A stretch of DNA of 64,000 nucleotides, taken from the NCBI RefSeq assembly GCF_030409685.1, contig NZ_JAUFQJ010000004.1, positions 558,001-622,000 on the forward strand, in the 5' to 3' direction. This stretch comes from Ferruginibacter paludis. Lineage in GTDB: Bacteria > Bacteroidota > Bacteroidia > Chitinophagales > Chitinophagaceae. This document shows positions 1-9,248 of the stretch, one piece after another (position 1 is the first letter of the stretch; the number at the start of each line of letters is the position of its first letter). The notes below the pieces were generated by a model. That model did no database searches and had not been told where the DNA came from. It worked only from the letters and a program-made list of their open reading frames with translations. The translations under genes and the position numbers were made by a program.

Positions 1-331
1 GTTTTGGCGATGCCAGTGTACCGCGGTACTGGCTCAGCATTTGAAAACCTTCAGCATATATTGCTGTCTCGGGCTTAAATAAATGATTCGCCTGGAACAG
101 TACTGCTTCTTTTAAATTAAGATTACCTACGCCAGTATTGGTTATTGTTGTGTTACAAAAGGTGCCCTGCCATGTGCGGGTAATTTTTACATTTGTGGCA
201 ACGCTGCCATCTTGCAGTAACACATATGAGTCACTTTGTTTAATTGCCGAAACGATGTTATTCTGAGCCGTTACAGTAAACAGGCAAGCACAAAACAATT
301 GCACCAAAATAATAAAGAAGAAGTATTTCAT
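1..331 (-). CDS. Probable secreted alpha-galactosidase (GH36/clan D-like), N-terminal part only
   Basis: An open frame starts with ATG at 329-331 and runs off the left edge without a stop (about 110 residues seen). It begins with a Sec signal peptide (MKYFFFIILVQLFCACLF, cleavage probably after TVTA-Q). The rest resembles the beta-sandwich N-terminus of bacterial alpha-galactosidases: residues near the edge read EGFQMLSQ followed by GTL, a pattern I associate with that family. The catalytic domain lies outside the window, so activity cannot be judged. A GH97 gene lies 0.8 kb upstream on the same strand, which fits a galactoside-degrading locus. The family call is from memory of the motif and is tentative; a secreted protein is certain. 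Confidence 0.55.
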   Translation of the reverse strand, partial: MKYFFFIILVQLFCACLFTVTAQNNIVSAIKQSDSYVLLQDGSVATNVKITRTWQGTFCNTTITNTGVGNLNLKEAVLFQANHLFKPETAIYAEGFQMLSQYRGTLASPK

Positions 332-446
332 TGGCTGAATATATTTCAAAAAAATGATTTGGAAAGAGGTAAGGGTGAATAAATTGCGGTATTAAAAGTA
401 AACTACTTGCTTATTCATCATTTGACTTTCGCGACTTTAAGGTTGA

Positions 447-1106
447 TCACCAAAATTTCCAAAATGGTTTCCCGGCATTTTGTTTCTTTGTTAAAATACT
501 TATTACCCTTTGCGTTCCCCAATCTTCATTATCCGGTGTTTTTTGCCATGTAATATTTTTTATTTCAATTCTTTGGTCCACTGTGCCGGGCCAGCTTATT
601 TCAAAATTATTTTTTTGAAATGCCGTTACGATCCTGTTTGCAACATCCAGTGCTTCTCTGTCATTTTGTGCCGGGCTGTCAAAACCTAAAAGCAAATTCC
701 TGCACTCCGGATCGATCGCCCTGCCTAGATCCTGCTCGTGGTAATAACAGAAACCAAATGCGTTAATCCCCAGTTCACGTAGCTCTTCAATGGCTTCCAT
801 GCAATCCGCTTCGCCATCCTGCTTCGTGTACCCAGCTTTATGCAGACAGACTATTTTTTGTTCAATTAATTCATCAAACACTTTTACCAGTCTGTCAAAA
901 TCAGTTGGCCTTTTCCAATTCAAGCTTTGTTTTTGATGCACATTATATTTTTCTGCGATGATCAGTCTGAGCCATTCTTCATCAAAATCATCTTCATTAT
1001 AAAACATATCCCTGATGCTGTCAAAAAGTTGCAGTTCATTTTCAAATCCAAACTGAATGTCCATATGCAGTTGTTCTGTTACCTCGTCTTTGATATCTTG
1101 TGTCAC
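447..1106 (-). CDS. DUF6891-like cytoplasmic protein
   Basis: This is a 219-residue acidic protein with no signal peptide or membrane segment. The middle holds the pattern of DUF6891 proteins: a tryptophan-rich segment (LNWKRPTDFDRL), then an aspartate-rich stretch in the GYTKQDGEADCMEAIEEL region, then a short block ending FGFCYYHEQDLGRA. The function of this family is unknown to me. It lies between the partial galactosidase and the GH97 gene on the same strand, about 50 bp from the latter, so it may be transcribed with them, but nothing ties it to sugar metabolism. The C-terminal 60 residues (from about 155) look like a small separate beta-rich region. Confidence 0.65.
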   Translation of the reverse strand: MTQDIKDEVTEQLHMDIQFGFENELQLFDSIRDMFYNEDDFDEEWLRLIIAEKYNVHQKQSLNWKRPTDFDRLVKVFDELIEQKIVCLHKAGYTKQDGEADCMEAIEELRELGINAFGFCYYHEQDLGRAIDPECRNLLLGFDSPAQNDREALDVANRIVTAFQKNNFEISWPGTVDQRIEIKNITWQKTPDNEDWGTQRVISILTKKQNAGKPFWKFW

Positions 1107-1157
1107 CTTGTAATAATTAAATTTATTTTCAGATGATGTGCCGGCTCTTTCTGGCTA

Positions 1158-3131
1158 TTATTGTTTCAATAATCTTACAAAAAATCCACCGCCGGGCGCC
1201 AGGTGAAAATGCATGGTATCTTTCTTTTTCACCACTTCATCCGCCAAAATATAATCCGCGGCATAACGTTCTGCATTAACGCCGTCTTTGCAAATAGTAG
1301 CTTTATAGTTGCCCTCTGCGAGAAAATCAAACTTAAGATCGATGTCCCTGGCTGACCAATCGGTCATGGCACCGATGTACCAATCGGAACCTTTTTGTCT
1401 TGCAGTAACAATGTATTCACCTGCTTTACCGTCAATGATATTCGTTTCATCCCATGTAGTGGGCAGGCTCCCCATCAGTTCTGTAAAAGCAGGTTCCAGC
1501 CAAGCTTGTGAAGGATTACCGCCGAATATCTGCATCGGGTTATCATACACCGCAAACATGGCCAGCTGGTGGCTTCTTGTTCCCTGCGTCATCACCATGC
1601 CTTCAATATTGCGAAATTGTTTTTGTGTGGTGTTGTTAAACACCAGTGGCTCATAATCCAGCGAGCCAGCCAGCATCCGGGTGTATGGGAGCGTTACATC
1701 ATGCGGTGGCGTAGTTTTGTTACTCCACATATTATATTCAGATCCCTGCACACCTTCTCTTGTAATATTGTTTGGGTAAGTGCGGTTAAAGCCCTTCTGT
1801 GGATAAGCGCCGTGGTACATGATCATGATCTTATGATCGGCGCAGGCCTTTGCAATGCGGGCATAAAAGTTCACCGTCTTCTGGTCATCCCGGTCAATAA
1901 AATCAGTCATGATAAAATCCACACCCCATTTATTAAACCTGTCCAGGGCGCTGTCCAATTGCCTGTCGAGCGTGTATGCCAGCGTCCACATATTGATCTT
2001 TATTCCCTTCTCATGGGCGTACTGAATGATGCTGTCCATATTAATATCAGGGTTGGTTTTAAACAGGTCCAGGTTATCACTCCAGCCGGCATCCATCATA
2101 ATTCTTGTAAAGCCAAAACGTTTGGCAAAATCAATGTAATATTTATAAGAAGCCGTATTAATGCCCGTCTTAAAATTGACGTTAAACAGGTTGATATTGA
2201 TGGTCCATTCATCAGTTGATTTACCGGGCTTTATCCAGCTTGCATCTTCTATCCTGGAGGGTGAACCAAGCCGGTAAACAATATCATTGGAAGGCAGTTG
2301 TTTGTCTTCTTCGGCAATGATCAGCACCCGCCAGGGAAAACTGCGGCTACCTTTTGTTTTGGCAATATAATCGGCCCGCTTTGTCACGAGCGCCTGCGGA
2401 TACCCGCCTTCGGTAAGCTTTTCTTCCAGCGGATATTTTGCAAACACCCCTTTTAAAATAGCACCGTTACTGCCATTTAAAAACATGCCCGGGTAATCAT
2501 CCAGGTCAGATTCTGTGATGGCAATTTTTGGATTGGTTGCAGGCACCAGCAGCACGGGGGTGTAAGCCATTTCATCGGGCGCAATAGAATCCAGCTTCCG
2601 CAAAGGATACTGTTCTTCAAAACTGGTATGGAAAATATCCGCATCATCCCGCTTGTGTATGCCGGGAAAAAACGCGGCCGGACTTCCGGGAAAATGAAAT
2701 TCTGCGACTTCATTTTCTATGGTAATGGAATCTTTAAACTGTGTAATAAAACGATAAGCTACGCCATCATCATACACCCTGAACAATACTTTATAGGGTT
2801 GTTTAAATTGAATAGATAGTTCATTGTATACATCCCGGATGATCTTTCTTTTTTCCGGCACAGGTGAAATAATTTGCTGCGCTTCTTTTTTAAAGGAAGT
2901 GGATTTAATACTGTTATTGACTGAAAAGCTTTTTCCGTTGGCAAGTAACAGATCCATCAGCGAAGGCGCAACAATTAAATTGCCTTTGTGATATACGCTA
3001 TATGCCAGGTTTTTCTGCAACCAAATTTTTACACAAATATTTCCGTTGGGCGAGCAAACGGATAAGGTATCTGTACAACGGGCACTGATGAGTAAGGAAA
3101 CAAAAATGGCGGCAAGCAATAACTTTTTCAT
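1158..3131 (-). CDS. GH97 family alpha-galactosidase/alpha-glucosidase, retaining type
   Basis: The 657-residue protein has an N-terminal signal peptide (residues 1-20) and the three-part GH97 architecture: an N-terminal beta-sandwich (about 25-290), a TIM barrel (about 300-560) and a C-terminal beta domain. GH97 has inverting members (SusB, a glycine at the nucleophile position) and retaining members (an aspartate there). Here the barrel strand reads GVDFIMTDFIDRDDQ, with Asp410 at the nucleophile position, so a retaining alpha-galactosidase-like mechanism is predicted. The conserved Glu of REGVQGSEYN follows. The product is probably periplasmic or surface-located and acts on alpha-linked oligosaccharides. 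No SusC/SusD pair is visible. The start is fixed by the signal peptide. Confidence 0.92.
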   Translation of the reverse strand: MKKLLLAAIFVSLLISARCTDTLSVCSPNGNICVKIWLQKNLAYSVYHKGNLIVAPSLMDLLLANGKSFSVNNSIKSTSFKKEAQQIISPVPEKRKIIRDVYNELSIQFKQPYKVLFRVYDDGVAYRFITQFKDSITIENEVAEFHFPGSPAAFFPGIHKRDDADIFHTSFEEQYPLRKLDSIAPDEMAYTPVLLVPATNPKIAITESDLDDYPGMFLNGSNGAILKGVFAKYPLEEKLTEGGYPQALVTKRADYIAKTKGSRSFPWRVLIIAEEDKQLPSNDIVYRLGSPSRIEDASWIKPGKSTDEWTININLFNVNFKTGINTASYKYYIDFAKRFGFTRIMMDAGWSDNLDLFKTNPDINMDSIIQYAHEKGIKINMWTLAYTLDRQLDSALDRFNKWGVDFIMTDFIDRDDQKTVNFYARIAKACADHKIMIMYHGAYPQKGFNRTYPNNITREGVQGSEYNMWSNKTTPPHDVTLPYTRMLAGSLDYEPLVFNNTTQKQFRNIEGMVMTQGTRSHQLAMFAVYDNPMQIFGGNPSQAWLEPAFTELMGSLPTTWDETNIIDGKAGEYIVTARQKGSDWYIGAMTDWSARDIDLKFDFLAEGNYKATICKDGVNAERYAADYILADEVVKKKDTMHFHLAPGGGFFVRLLKQ

Positions 3132-3279
3132 TGATAAATATTTTCAGTATGGCAATTTGAATCGTTAAGATAAATCATTCTTGTATAAAACAAGCGTTGG
3201 TTTAAACATCCGTCAAAGCCTGGTTACGCCGACGAATAATTCACCTTTTTAGGGGATCAGCAAATGAGGAAAACAAATC

Positions 3280-3287
3280 TACCTTTT
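3280..3287 (+). promoter_or_regulatory. Possible -7 element for the M48 protease gene
   Basis: TACCTTTT lies 13 bp before the start codon at 3301 and matches the Bacteroidota -7 consensus TAnnTTTG at seven of eight positions. No convincing -33 element was found, so support is modest. The 169-bp gap to the divergent GH97 gene should also hold that gene's promoter, which I could not place. Confidence 0.35.
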
Positions 3288-3300
3288 CAAAAATTTAATC

Positions 3301-4110
3301 ATGAAATATTGTATGCAAATTGTCACCGCAACTTTATTGTGTTGTATTGCTTTTACTGCCTGTAAAACGGTACCGGTTACCGGTCGCAAACAATTAAACC
3401 TGGTACCCAATTCTATGATACAGGCGCTGGCATTTTCTGAATACGATTCTGTTGTAAAAGCAAGTCCTACTTTAATGCAAACCGACGACCGTGCGCAAAT
3501 GGTAACCCGCGTTGGTGGACGGATACAGCAGGCTGTGGAATCTTACCTGCAACAAAATAATATGAGCAAAGAAGTCAAAAATTTTAAGTGGGAATTCAAT
3601 ACTATTAACCAGAATATTGTCAACGCCTGGTGCATGCCGGGTGGCAAAGTAGTAGTGTACACCGGACTGCTGCCCGTAACGCAAAACGAAACTGCCCTGG
3701 CGGTAGTTATGGGCCACGAAATTGCCCATGCCATTGCAAGACATGGCAATGAAAGAATGAGCGAGGGTTTGCTGATCAGTCTCGGAGGGTTGGTACTGGA
3801 AGATGCGCTCAAAAATAAAAAGCAGCAAACACAATTGCTTTTTTTAGGATTGTACGTGGTTGGCTCCAACCTGGCGCTGGCATTACCTAACAGCCGCATG
3901 CAGGAAAGTGAGGCCGATAAACTGGGCCTGATATTTATGAGTATAGCAGGCTATAATCCCGAAGAAGCTATTCCCTTCTGGCAGCGAATGGCATCCGTAA
4001 ACAACAATAAAACACCCGAATTTTTATCTACTCATCCCAGCGATGCTACCAGGATAAAAAAATTATCAGTGTTGATTCCGGGAATTAAAATGCATTACTT
4101 CAAAAATTAA
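3301..4110 (+). CDS. M48 family zinc metalloprotease, lipoprotein
   Basis: The 269-residue protein begins with a lipoprotein signal peptide; the lipobox FTAC puts the acylated cysteine at residue 21. The active site is GHEIAHAIARHG, with zinc ligands His139 and His143 and catalytic Glu140. The third ligand is expected in the downstream SEADKLGLIFM motif (Glu-x-x-x-Asp). Size and layout match the LoiP/YggG and BepA-like periplasmic M48 proteases that handle misassembled outer-membrane proteins. It is monocistronic, divergent from the GH97 gene and followed by a decayed gene. A role in envelope quality control is inferred from the family. Confidence 0.93.
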   Translation: MKYCMQIVTATLLCCIAFTACKTVPVTGRKQLNLVPNSMIQALAFSEYDSVVKASPTLMQTDDRAQMVTRVGGRIQQAVESYLQQNNMSKEVKNFKWEFNTINQNIVNAWCMPGGKVVVYTGLLPVTQNETALAVVMGHEIAHAIARHGNERMSEGLLISLGGLVLEDALKNKKQQTQLLFLGLYVVGSNLALALPNSRMQESEADKLGLIFMSIAGYNPEEAIPFWQRMASVNNNKTPEFLSTHPSDATRIKKLSVLIPGIKMHYFKN

Positions 4111-4297
4111 GCTCCAGTTATTTAAACCTATATCGCGGCTGGTGCTTCCATAATTGCAAAACAGTTAAGCAAACAGCAGAACAAAAAAACAGTGCTATCT
4201 TCAGATAAGACAAACCGACATGTTATATGCCCAACCAAAAAATTATTTTCCCGGAGAAATTTTCGCCTTCCAATTCCCCGGTATTTTGCATAACTAA

Positions 4298-4686
4298 ATT
4301 GAAATAAATGCAACACCAGAGAAAGTTTGGTTTTGGCTAACCAACGCAGCTACCTGGCATGACTCGTATTTCAATGCATCAAAAGTGAAATTGGTTAATT
4401 AGTCCGACGGGCATCTTATATCAAATACAAAATTTACCTGGAAAACATTTGGTGCCAACCTCAATAGCGAAGTACGGGAATTTGTACCTATTGAACACCT
4501 GGCCTGGGATGCAAAAGGGGGGCATCCTGGCTGATCATACCGGCAACAAACGGATGCAAAGTAATTACTGAAGAAACGCAGTATGGTTTGCTTTGCTGGC
4601 TTGGCAAATTATTTATGCCAAACCGCATGTACAAGTATCATCCCTTTTGGTTAGAAGGTTTAAAGCGTAAAGCCGAAAATGAATAA
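4298..4686 (+). pseudogene. SRPBCC (AHSA1/START-like) protein, decayed
   Basis: A plus-strand frame from about 4298 reads IEINATPEKVWFWLTNAATW..., the typical opening of SRPBCC/polyketide-cyclase-like proteins. It is interrupted by an in-frame TAG at 4400-4402, continues through VREFVPIEHLAWDAKGG to about 4522, then shifts frame near a run of G residues (4517-4522). It resumes as SWLIIPATNGCKVITEETQ and runs on through GLLCWLGKLFMPNRMYKYH to TAA at 4684-4686. No intact start codon is present in frame. One nonsense mutation and one frameshift in an otherwise well preserved protein suggest recent inactivation, or sequencing error at the G run. No complete reading frame covers it, so it is easily missed. 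Confidence 0.85.
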
Positions 4687-4766
4687 TGAAAACTGGCTTG
4701 TTGCTTCCTGATAAATTAAGCTTACAACGAATGCCTTGTTTCCTGAATCCAATAATATTTAGCGCT

Positions 4767-5759
4767 TTATTTTCCCAGCATAGTTTTTAGAGTTGCAAAA
4801 TCAATCGCCTTTTTTATATTGGCAATATTTTCTTCAAATACTTCATCTCCTGTTGATATTTTATATTTTGCAGTAAAAAATTGAGGGGATGATTTAGGCA
4901 ACTTTTTATGATAGTAATCCAGGTTGGGTTTAATGGCAATAAAAGAACCTTTTGTTCCCTCGTCTACAAATTTTTCAAATCTTTCCTCCTCGTTCCACAT
5001 GCAAATGGCAGGCTGGTTCAGTTCAGCCTCAGGTCTTTCCAGATAGTCATTTATGTTTTTTATAAACTTATTGTTATACTCTTTTTCACCAGGACTTTCT
5101 TTTATTGCCCTGTCCAGTCTTTTTAGTTGTATCTGTAAATACTCTTTACGGCTCAAGTAATAAAACGGAAGTGTATCATTATAAGTAATCAGCCAACTGG
5201 ATTCTTTTATTTCATGTGCGGTACCGGCGTCACCTACTACTTCTTCACCCATAAACCAGGCTCCGTCTTTTTTTTGTGGCCTCTGTTTAAGTTTTAAATA
5301 ACCCCTGAAATCATCACTCGGAAGAGTCGCAGCGTACAACTCGCCCGCCCCGGAAAGCGACAACGCGTTGGCAGTAATATTCACATTTGTTGCGCTTGCA
5401 ATCGCTACTGTATATTTTGATTTATCAGCACTTTTGGTATCGCATAAATAAGGAAGAATATACATGGCAAACTGATAGGGATCTGCGATCCATTTGGTTT
5501 CTGTCGACATGTCTTTTTCAAATACATTACTATAAGAAACCTCACAGCCCGTTGGCTTATAATCAACCGAAAGCTTTTTGCGGATAGCTGCCAGTACTGC
5601 CTTTTCTTTTACCAAATCAGCAGCAGTAACGTTATGAATAGAACCTTGTGGGCCGGCTTTCCACCTTCCTGCTTTTTTCGCCAGTATTTCCGGGGTACAA
5701 TCCTGGGCCGAGGATGAAACCGCACAAAAAATCATGCAGCATATTAGTGTATATTTCAT
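4767..5759 (-). CDS. Secreted protein of unknown function, set 1 ('LPF..EYL' family)
   Basis: The 330-residue protein has a signal peptide (residues 1-18, ending SSA-Q) and no recognised domain. By eye it aligns along most of its length with the N-terminal two-thirds of the 630-residue protein at 43771-45663. Shared blocks include DTLPFYYLSRKEYL here versus NKLPFVEVTKGEYL there, LNQPAI versus LNEPAV, and a C-terminal stretch ending in a long helix. It is the last gene of a five-gene tandem and starts 38 bp after the TPR gene, so it is very likely cotranscribed. It lacks the concanavalin-like C-terminal module of its larger paralogue. Location is probably periplasm or outer surface. Confidence 0.8.
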   Translation of the reverse strand: MKYTLICCMIFCAVSSSAQDCTPEILAKKAGRWKAGPQGSIHNVTAADLVKEKAVLAAIRKKLSVDYKPTGCEVSYSNVFEKDMSTETKWIADPYQFAMYILPYLCDTKSADKSKYTVAIASATNVNITANALSLSGAGELYAATLPSDDFRGYLKLKQRPQKKDGAWFMGEEVVGDAGTAHEIKESSWLITYNDTLPFYYLSRKEYLQIQLKRLDRAIKESPGEKEYNNKFIKNINDYLERPEAELNQPAICMWNEEERFEKFVDEGTKGSFIAIKPNLDYYHKKLPKSSPQFFTAKYKISTGDEVFEENIANIKKAIDFATLKTMLGK

Positions 5760-5797
5760 TTTAGAAATTTTATTATTCAGCGATCTATTGATTGAAT

Positions 5798-7858
5798 TTA
5801 CCGGACATCCAGCCCCTGCAATGCACCGTTACCGGTAAGTGAAGGGCCACTGTTTACGCCGGCCCTGGCTTCTACTCCGGCAACATTTTGCCCTGCCACA
5901 TTTATATTGCCCCCCAGTTTGCCCACTAAGTCCGTTTTACCATTCTCTCCCACTTCAACTCCCACTGCTGCAGTCGCTTCCAGCTCAGCAGAAACAGGAC
6001 CTTTACCAACACTTACACTTTTGCTGGCCCCTACAAAAACACTTCCCGAGAAGCGCTCTGTTTCATCATTCTTTTTCATCTTAATCTCTATACCTCCGCA
6101 GTTAAATTCACCAATAAGGTGGCTGCATTTAGAGGTAATGGTAAAGCAACCAAGGTCAGTTGTACTAATGTATTTACAGGCCACATCATCAAAGTTCTGT
6201 AGTGAATCCTGTTTGGATTCTTCCTCTTTGTCTGCATACTTACAGTTTTCATTTGCATTTCTAAAAGACACAATCTGCCTGCTGATTTGGGTAAGCCAGC
6301 TTATTTGTGCTGCCACGGTTGTCCATGCATATTCATCGGGCCACTGCGTATATTTCCGGTAGTATAAAAGATTATCAGTCTGCCGGCTAACATAATTTAA
6401 ATATACCCTTTCCTTTTGTTCCATCAGGGTATTGGCGTCATTCAAAAATTTGTTCCTGATCGTATTTTCATCCTTACACGCTGCTTCAAATGGATTGGGT
6501 TTTCCTTCTCCAAACTGATCATCATATTTTTTGTGAAATACAGACAGTTCTTCACTTTCAATTCGCTGCAGATCGTCAATAGTTGCATTCGCATTTATTA
6601 CAGGTGTTAGTTCGCTGGCAAATACATAATTGTTCACCGCATCAATTCCCTTTACCATGGGTGCCAGTTTTACAAATGCTTTATAAGCCATCTCTGGCAA
6701 AGGCGTTGCACCGGAGCCGGTTTGGCTGGCGTCAAGCAACGCTGCTTTGCGCAGTTGTTGCTGATCGGTCATCTCTTTTTCAAGCATAGCCTGCTGGCTT
6801 TGCAACTCGCTGATTTTGGCATTGCATTCTTCTTTAAATATTGCCCACAAGGGCTCCAGCACTTTACTGTCTTCCACATTTTTTGGATACGCCGGCCAGC
6901 GGAATTTGGATAAGCCCAGTTCATCTTTCGGCATGGGCGCATCCCAGTCCACATCATCACTTTTTAACTGGTAACCCAATTTATCAAGCTTATTGGCTTT
7001 TGCTATACTAAATCCTTTTTTTATACTGCGCTTAGCGGCTTCTATTGCTCCAGTTGTATTACCCTTACTTTCTTCTATCAGGCATTTTGTAAAATTTGCC
7101 TGTGGATGAAAAGCATAGATACGGATGGCACTATCAATAAATTTATTTGCCTTTTCCATATCTCCCAAACCAAACCATGCCTGGCCAAGATTATTGTAAA
7201 TAGTGCTATTTTGTGGATAGTGTTTATTCAGGTTATTAAGTATCGGAATTGCCAATGGTTCTGCACCAAGGGAAGTTAGTACAGCGGCATAATTATTAAG
7301 GTCATCCGCCGATGCCGATTTTTTGCAGGCAATACCGAGAAGGTAAAGCGCCAGCATGGGTTTTTCTTCTGTCAACACTGCCACGGCAGCCTGGCCAATT
7401 GCATTGGGAGCATTATTGTTTTGAGTTATCAACTGCACAATTTCATCTGCTCTCTCCTTGTATTCCGGATGGAGTTTACCGGTTATTTGTGAATGTATCT
7501 TGCCAATATATGCAGGCATTTCTTCATCATTAATAGTCCGCGATGTTGCGATTGCAATTCTTGCCAAATCCTTTTTTGGTACAATCCTGCTGCCGTCATC
7601 CATCCCTTTGTTTATCTGACCATCACTGATTCCGGAAACAGTTTTTTTTGCTGATTTTATATCAGGTATTTTAACACCCGTACCGTTCAACAACTTTGTG
7701 TCTTCAGGACTCATGCCATTCATCGACTTTTGCATTTCCTGCATCATATCACTCATTTCTTTTTGAGTGGGAGGTTTCTCTTTTGGTTTGGGTTTGGTTT
7801 GCGTAAAAACCGAAACCGATAACAACAGAAGGATGAATGCAAGCAAGTATTTTTTCAT
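5798..7858 (-). CDS. Secreted TPR-repeat protein, set 1
   Basis: The 686-residue protein has a signal peptide (residues 1-19), then a Met-rich segment (about 35-60, containing NGMSPED), then TPR-like helical repeats at about 150-290 (pattern P-NST-YNNLGQAWFGLGD--KA). A second helical region spans about 340-570. The C-terminus (about 575-686) has several cysteines and a Gly/Val-rich repeat-like tail. It is a paralogue of the 831-residue protein at 45842-48337: Met-rich start, a KKDLARIAI versus KRDVTKAAV block, TPR region and helical region all correspond. It is 42 bp from the gene upstream and 38 bp from the gene downstream, so it is operonic. A scaffold or binding role is inferred only from the TPRs. 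Confidence 0.82.
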   Translation of the reverse strand: MKKYLLAFILLLLSVSVFTQTKPKPKEKPPTQKEMSDMMQEMQKSMNGMSPEDTKLLNGTGVKIPDIKSAKKTVSGISDGQINKGMDDGSRIVPKKDLARIAIATSRTINDEEMPAYIGKIHSQITGKLHPEYKERADEIVQLITQNNNAPNAIGQAAVAVLTEEKPMLALYLLGIACKKSASADDLNNYAAVLTSLGAEPLAIPILNNLNKHYPQNSTIYNNLGQAWFGLGDMEKANKFIDSAIRIYAFHPQANFTKCLIEESKGNTTGAIEAAKRSIKKGFSIAKANKLDKLGYQLKSDDVDWDAPMPKDELGLSKFRWPAYPKNVEDSKVLEPLWAIFKEECNAKISELQSQQAMLEKEMTDQQQLRKAALLDASQTGSGATPLPEMAYKAFVKLAPMVKGIDAVNNYVFASELTPVINANATIDDLQRIESEELSVFHKKYDDQFGEGKPNPFEAACKDENTIRNKFLNDANTLMEQKERVYLNYVSRQTDNLLYYRKYTQWPDEYAWTTVAAQISWLTQISRQIVSFRNANENCKYADKEEESKQDSLQNFDDVACKYISTTDLGCFTITSKCSHLIGEFNCGGIEIKMKKNDETERFSGSVFVGASKSVSVGKGPVSAELEATAAVGVEVGENGKTDLVGKLGGNINVAGQNVAGVEARAGVNSGPSLTGNGALQGLDVR

Positions 7859-7900
7859 ACAAATAATTTTTATTGAAGCCGGATTAAATTATCAGCTGCA

Positions 7901-8572
7901 CTACTGCCACTCCTGGATATTTGCTGACAGCGGGTTAAAGTTTTGATCGGTTGTGCAGACCATTGCTTTATATTTTCCATCCAAAAATCCGGCGGCATTG
8001 GAAAACGAAATATTTTTTGTACCCATCGAAGGATGAAGTTTTCCGTTTTGATCCCTGAACTCAAGTGTGCAACTTATATTGTCTATTTTCCATGCATCCA
8101 GAAAAATATTGGCTAAATAAGTTATCCTTAGTTCAACTCCGCTGGTTTGTAAATTGCTTAAACTTAATTTGTCATCCGGCGCAATTTTACCTAACCCCAG
8201 TTCTGTATTACTGTTTACGGCCATTTCATTTACAGTACCAATTTTATATAACCTTCCCGGCGCAGACATGGCGTTAAAAAACTCGCCCTTCTTCCATATT
8301 TCAATATATACCTGGGAGGGAAATTCCTTATTATCACTACCGGTTTTTATATTAACCCTTACAGCAGATAAAGTATACACAAGAGTAGTTTGATCGCCCT
8401 CAGGGGTTTCTTTATTTATTGCAGGTGCCGGAGCCGGTGGAGGCACCGGGTTAGTTTTAATAATTTTTGTTGCTGGTCTCACAATTACGTTTTTTTCAAC
8501 CCGCGGTGTTAATTGAGCTGTTGCGACCGTAATAGAAAATACGGTAAGTGAAAGAAAGAATAATTTTTTCAT
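7901..8572 (-). CDS. Secreted protein of unknown function, set 1
   Basis: The 223-residue protein has a signal peptide (residues 1-19, ending TA-Q). A Pro-rich linker (about 38-52) is followed by a compact beta-rich domain of about 165 residues that contains a VYIEIWKKGEFF segment. I do not recognise the family and saw no counterpart in set 2. It is the first gene after a 208-bp gap containing a copy of the 18-bp dyad and a TAATTTTA -7 element, so it probably heads its own transcript with the TPR gene and the 330-residue gene. The start is supported by the signal peptide. Confidence 0.75.
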   Translation of the reverse strand: MKKLFFLSLTVFSITVATAQLTPRVEKNVIVRPATKIIKTNPVPPPAPAPAINKETPEGDQTTLVYTLSAVRVNIKTGSDNKEFPSQVYIEIWKKGEFFNAMSAPGRLYKIGTVNEMAVNSNTELGLGKIAPDDKLSLSNLQTSGVELRITYLANIFLDAWKIDNISCTLEFRDQNGKLHPSMGTKNISFSNAAGFLDGKYKAMVCTTDQNFNPLSANIQEWQ

Positions 8573-8649
8573 TGTAGTTTTTTTGTAATTATGAAATTAT
8601 ATCCGGGCATTTTTTTTAGCAGGATAAGATCAATCCGGTTATTATTTTA

Positions 8650-8697
8650 TAAAATTACTGTTGGTGCCTGCATATTCGTATCCTGTAAAAACGGGAT
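8650..8697 (-). promoter_or_regulatory. 18-bp dyad operator and -7 element upstream of the 223-aa secreted protein gene
   Basis: The plus strand at 8680-8697 reads ATCCTGTAAAAACGGGAT, an inverted repeat ATCC/GGAT around an A-tract. On the minus strand, after exactly 22 bp, comes TAATTTTA (8650-8657), which matches TAnnTTTG except for the last base. The dyad centre is 35 bp from the -7 centre, which puts it near -42 of a start predicted at about 8646. The same arrangement recurs at four other places in this window. Confidence 0.7.
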
Positions 8698-8780
8698 TTT
8701 CAGACTGCATCAATTATTATTGTACATGCCAGGATGCAATCACAGAGTGGATTTCGGTATCAGTGATTGAGATGATAAGC

Positions 8781-9248
8781 CTATTTAAAATCGCCACCAA
8801 TAATATTGGTAACATTTGCCACCTGTTCAATCACTCTTTTCAGCAGCACGTTACTGGTGCCCGATTTATACAAATCAGCTCTCAGGCTGACTGAATTATC
8901 TTCACCACTGATGCAAATTTTGACTACATCAAACTGGTTGTTTTGTTGCAGCAGATATTTGTATTTTGTAGAATCAATCTTTCCCGGCAATGCTTCTGAC
9001 AGGTCTGTAAAAACGATAATCAAATCGCTTATTGACTGTATCAATACTTTATACGACACTATATTTTCACCGCCATACGGAATAACAGCCAGGCTGTCGT
9101 TTACCATATTATATGGCAACCCCGAACCGGCTAATAATTTTTCCAATGCTGATACGGCCTTCTTTACAGGCAGTTTGGTTTTGGTTTGAGAAAAGGCCAT
9201 GCCTGAAACAAGCAGCAGCATAAATACAAGAGGTAGTTGTTTTTTCAT
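8781..9248 (-). CDS. Secreted YbjN/secretion-chaperone-like small protein, set 1
   Basis: The 155-residue protein has a signal peptide (residues 1-20, ending FS-Q). The mature part has the alternating helix-strand pattern of YbjN and type III chaperone-like folds: a helical start (VSALEKLLAGSGL), a beta-meander (SLAVIPYGGENIVSYKVLIQ), then YLLQQNNQFDVVKICIS and a C-terminal helix (LLKRVIEQVANVTN). The fold call is inference. Its ATG overlaps the stop of the upstream gene by 4 bp, so the two are translationally coupled. About 84 bp separate its stop from the next dyad operator. Confidence 0.7.
   Translation of the reverse strand: MKKQLPLVFMLLLVSGMAFSQTKTKLPVKKAVSALEKLLAGSGLPYNMVNDSLAVIPYGGENIVSYKVLIQSISDLIIVFTDLSEALPGKIDSTKYKYLLQQNNQFDVVKICISGEDNSVSLRADLYKSGTSNVLLKRVIEQVANVTNIIGGDFK

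Noticed and set aside
1569..2219. 216-codon plus-strand open frame
   Set aside because: It is antisense to the GH97 barrel, with low-complexity composition and no start signals.
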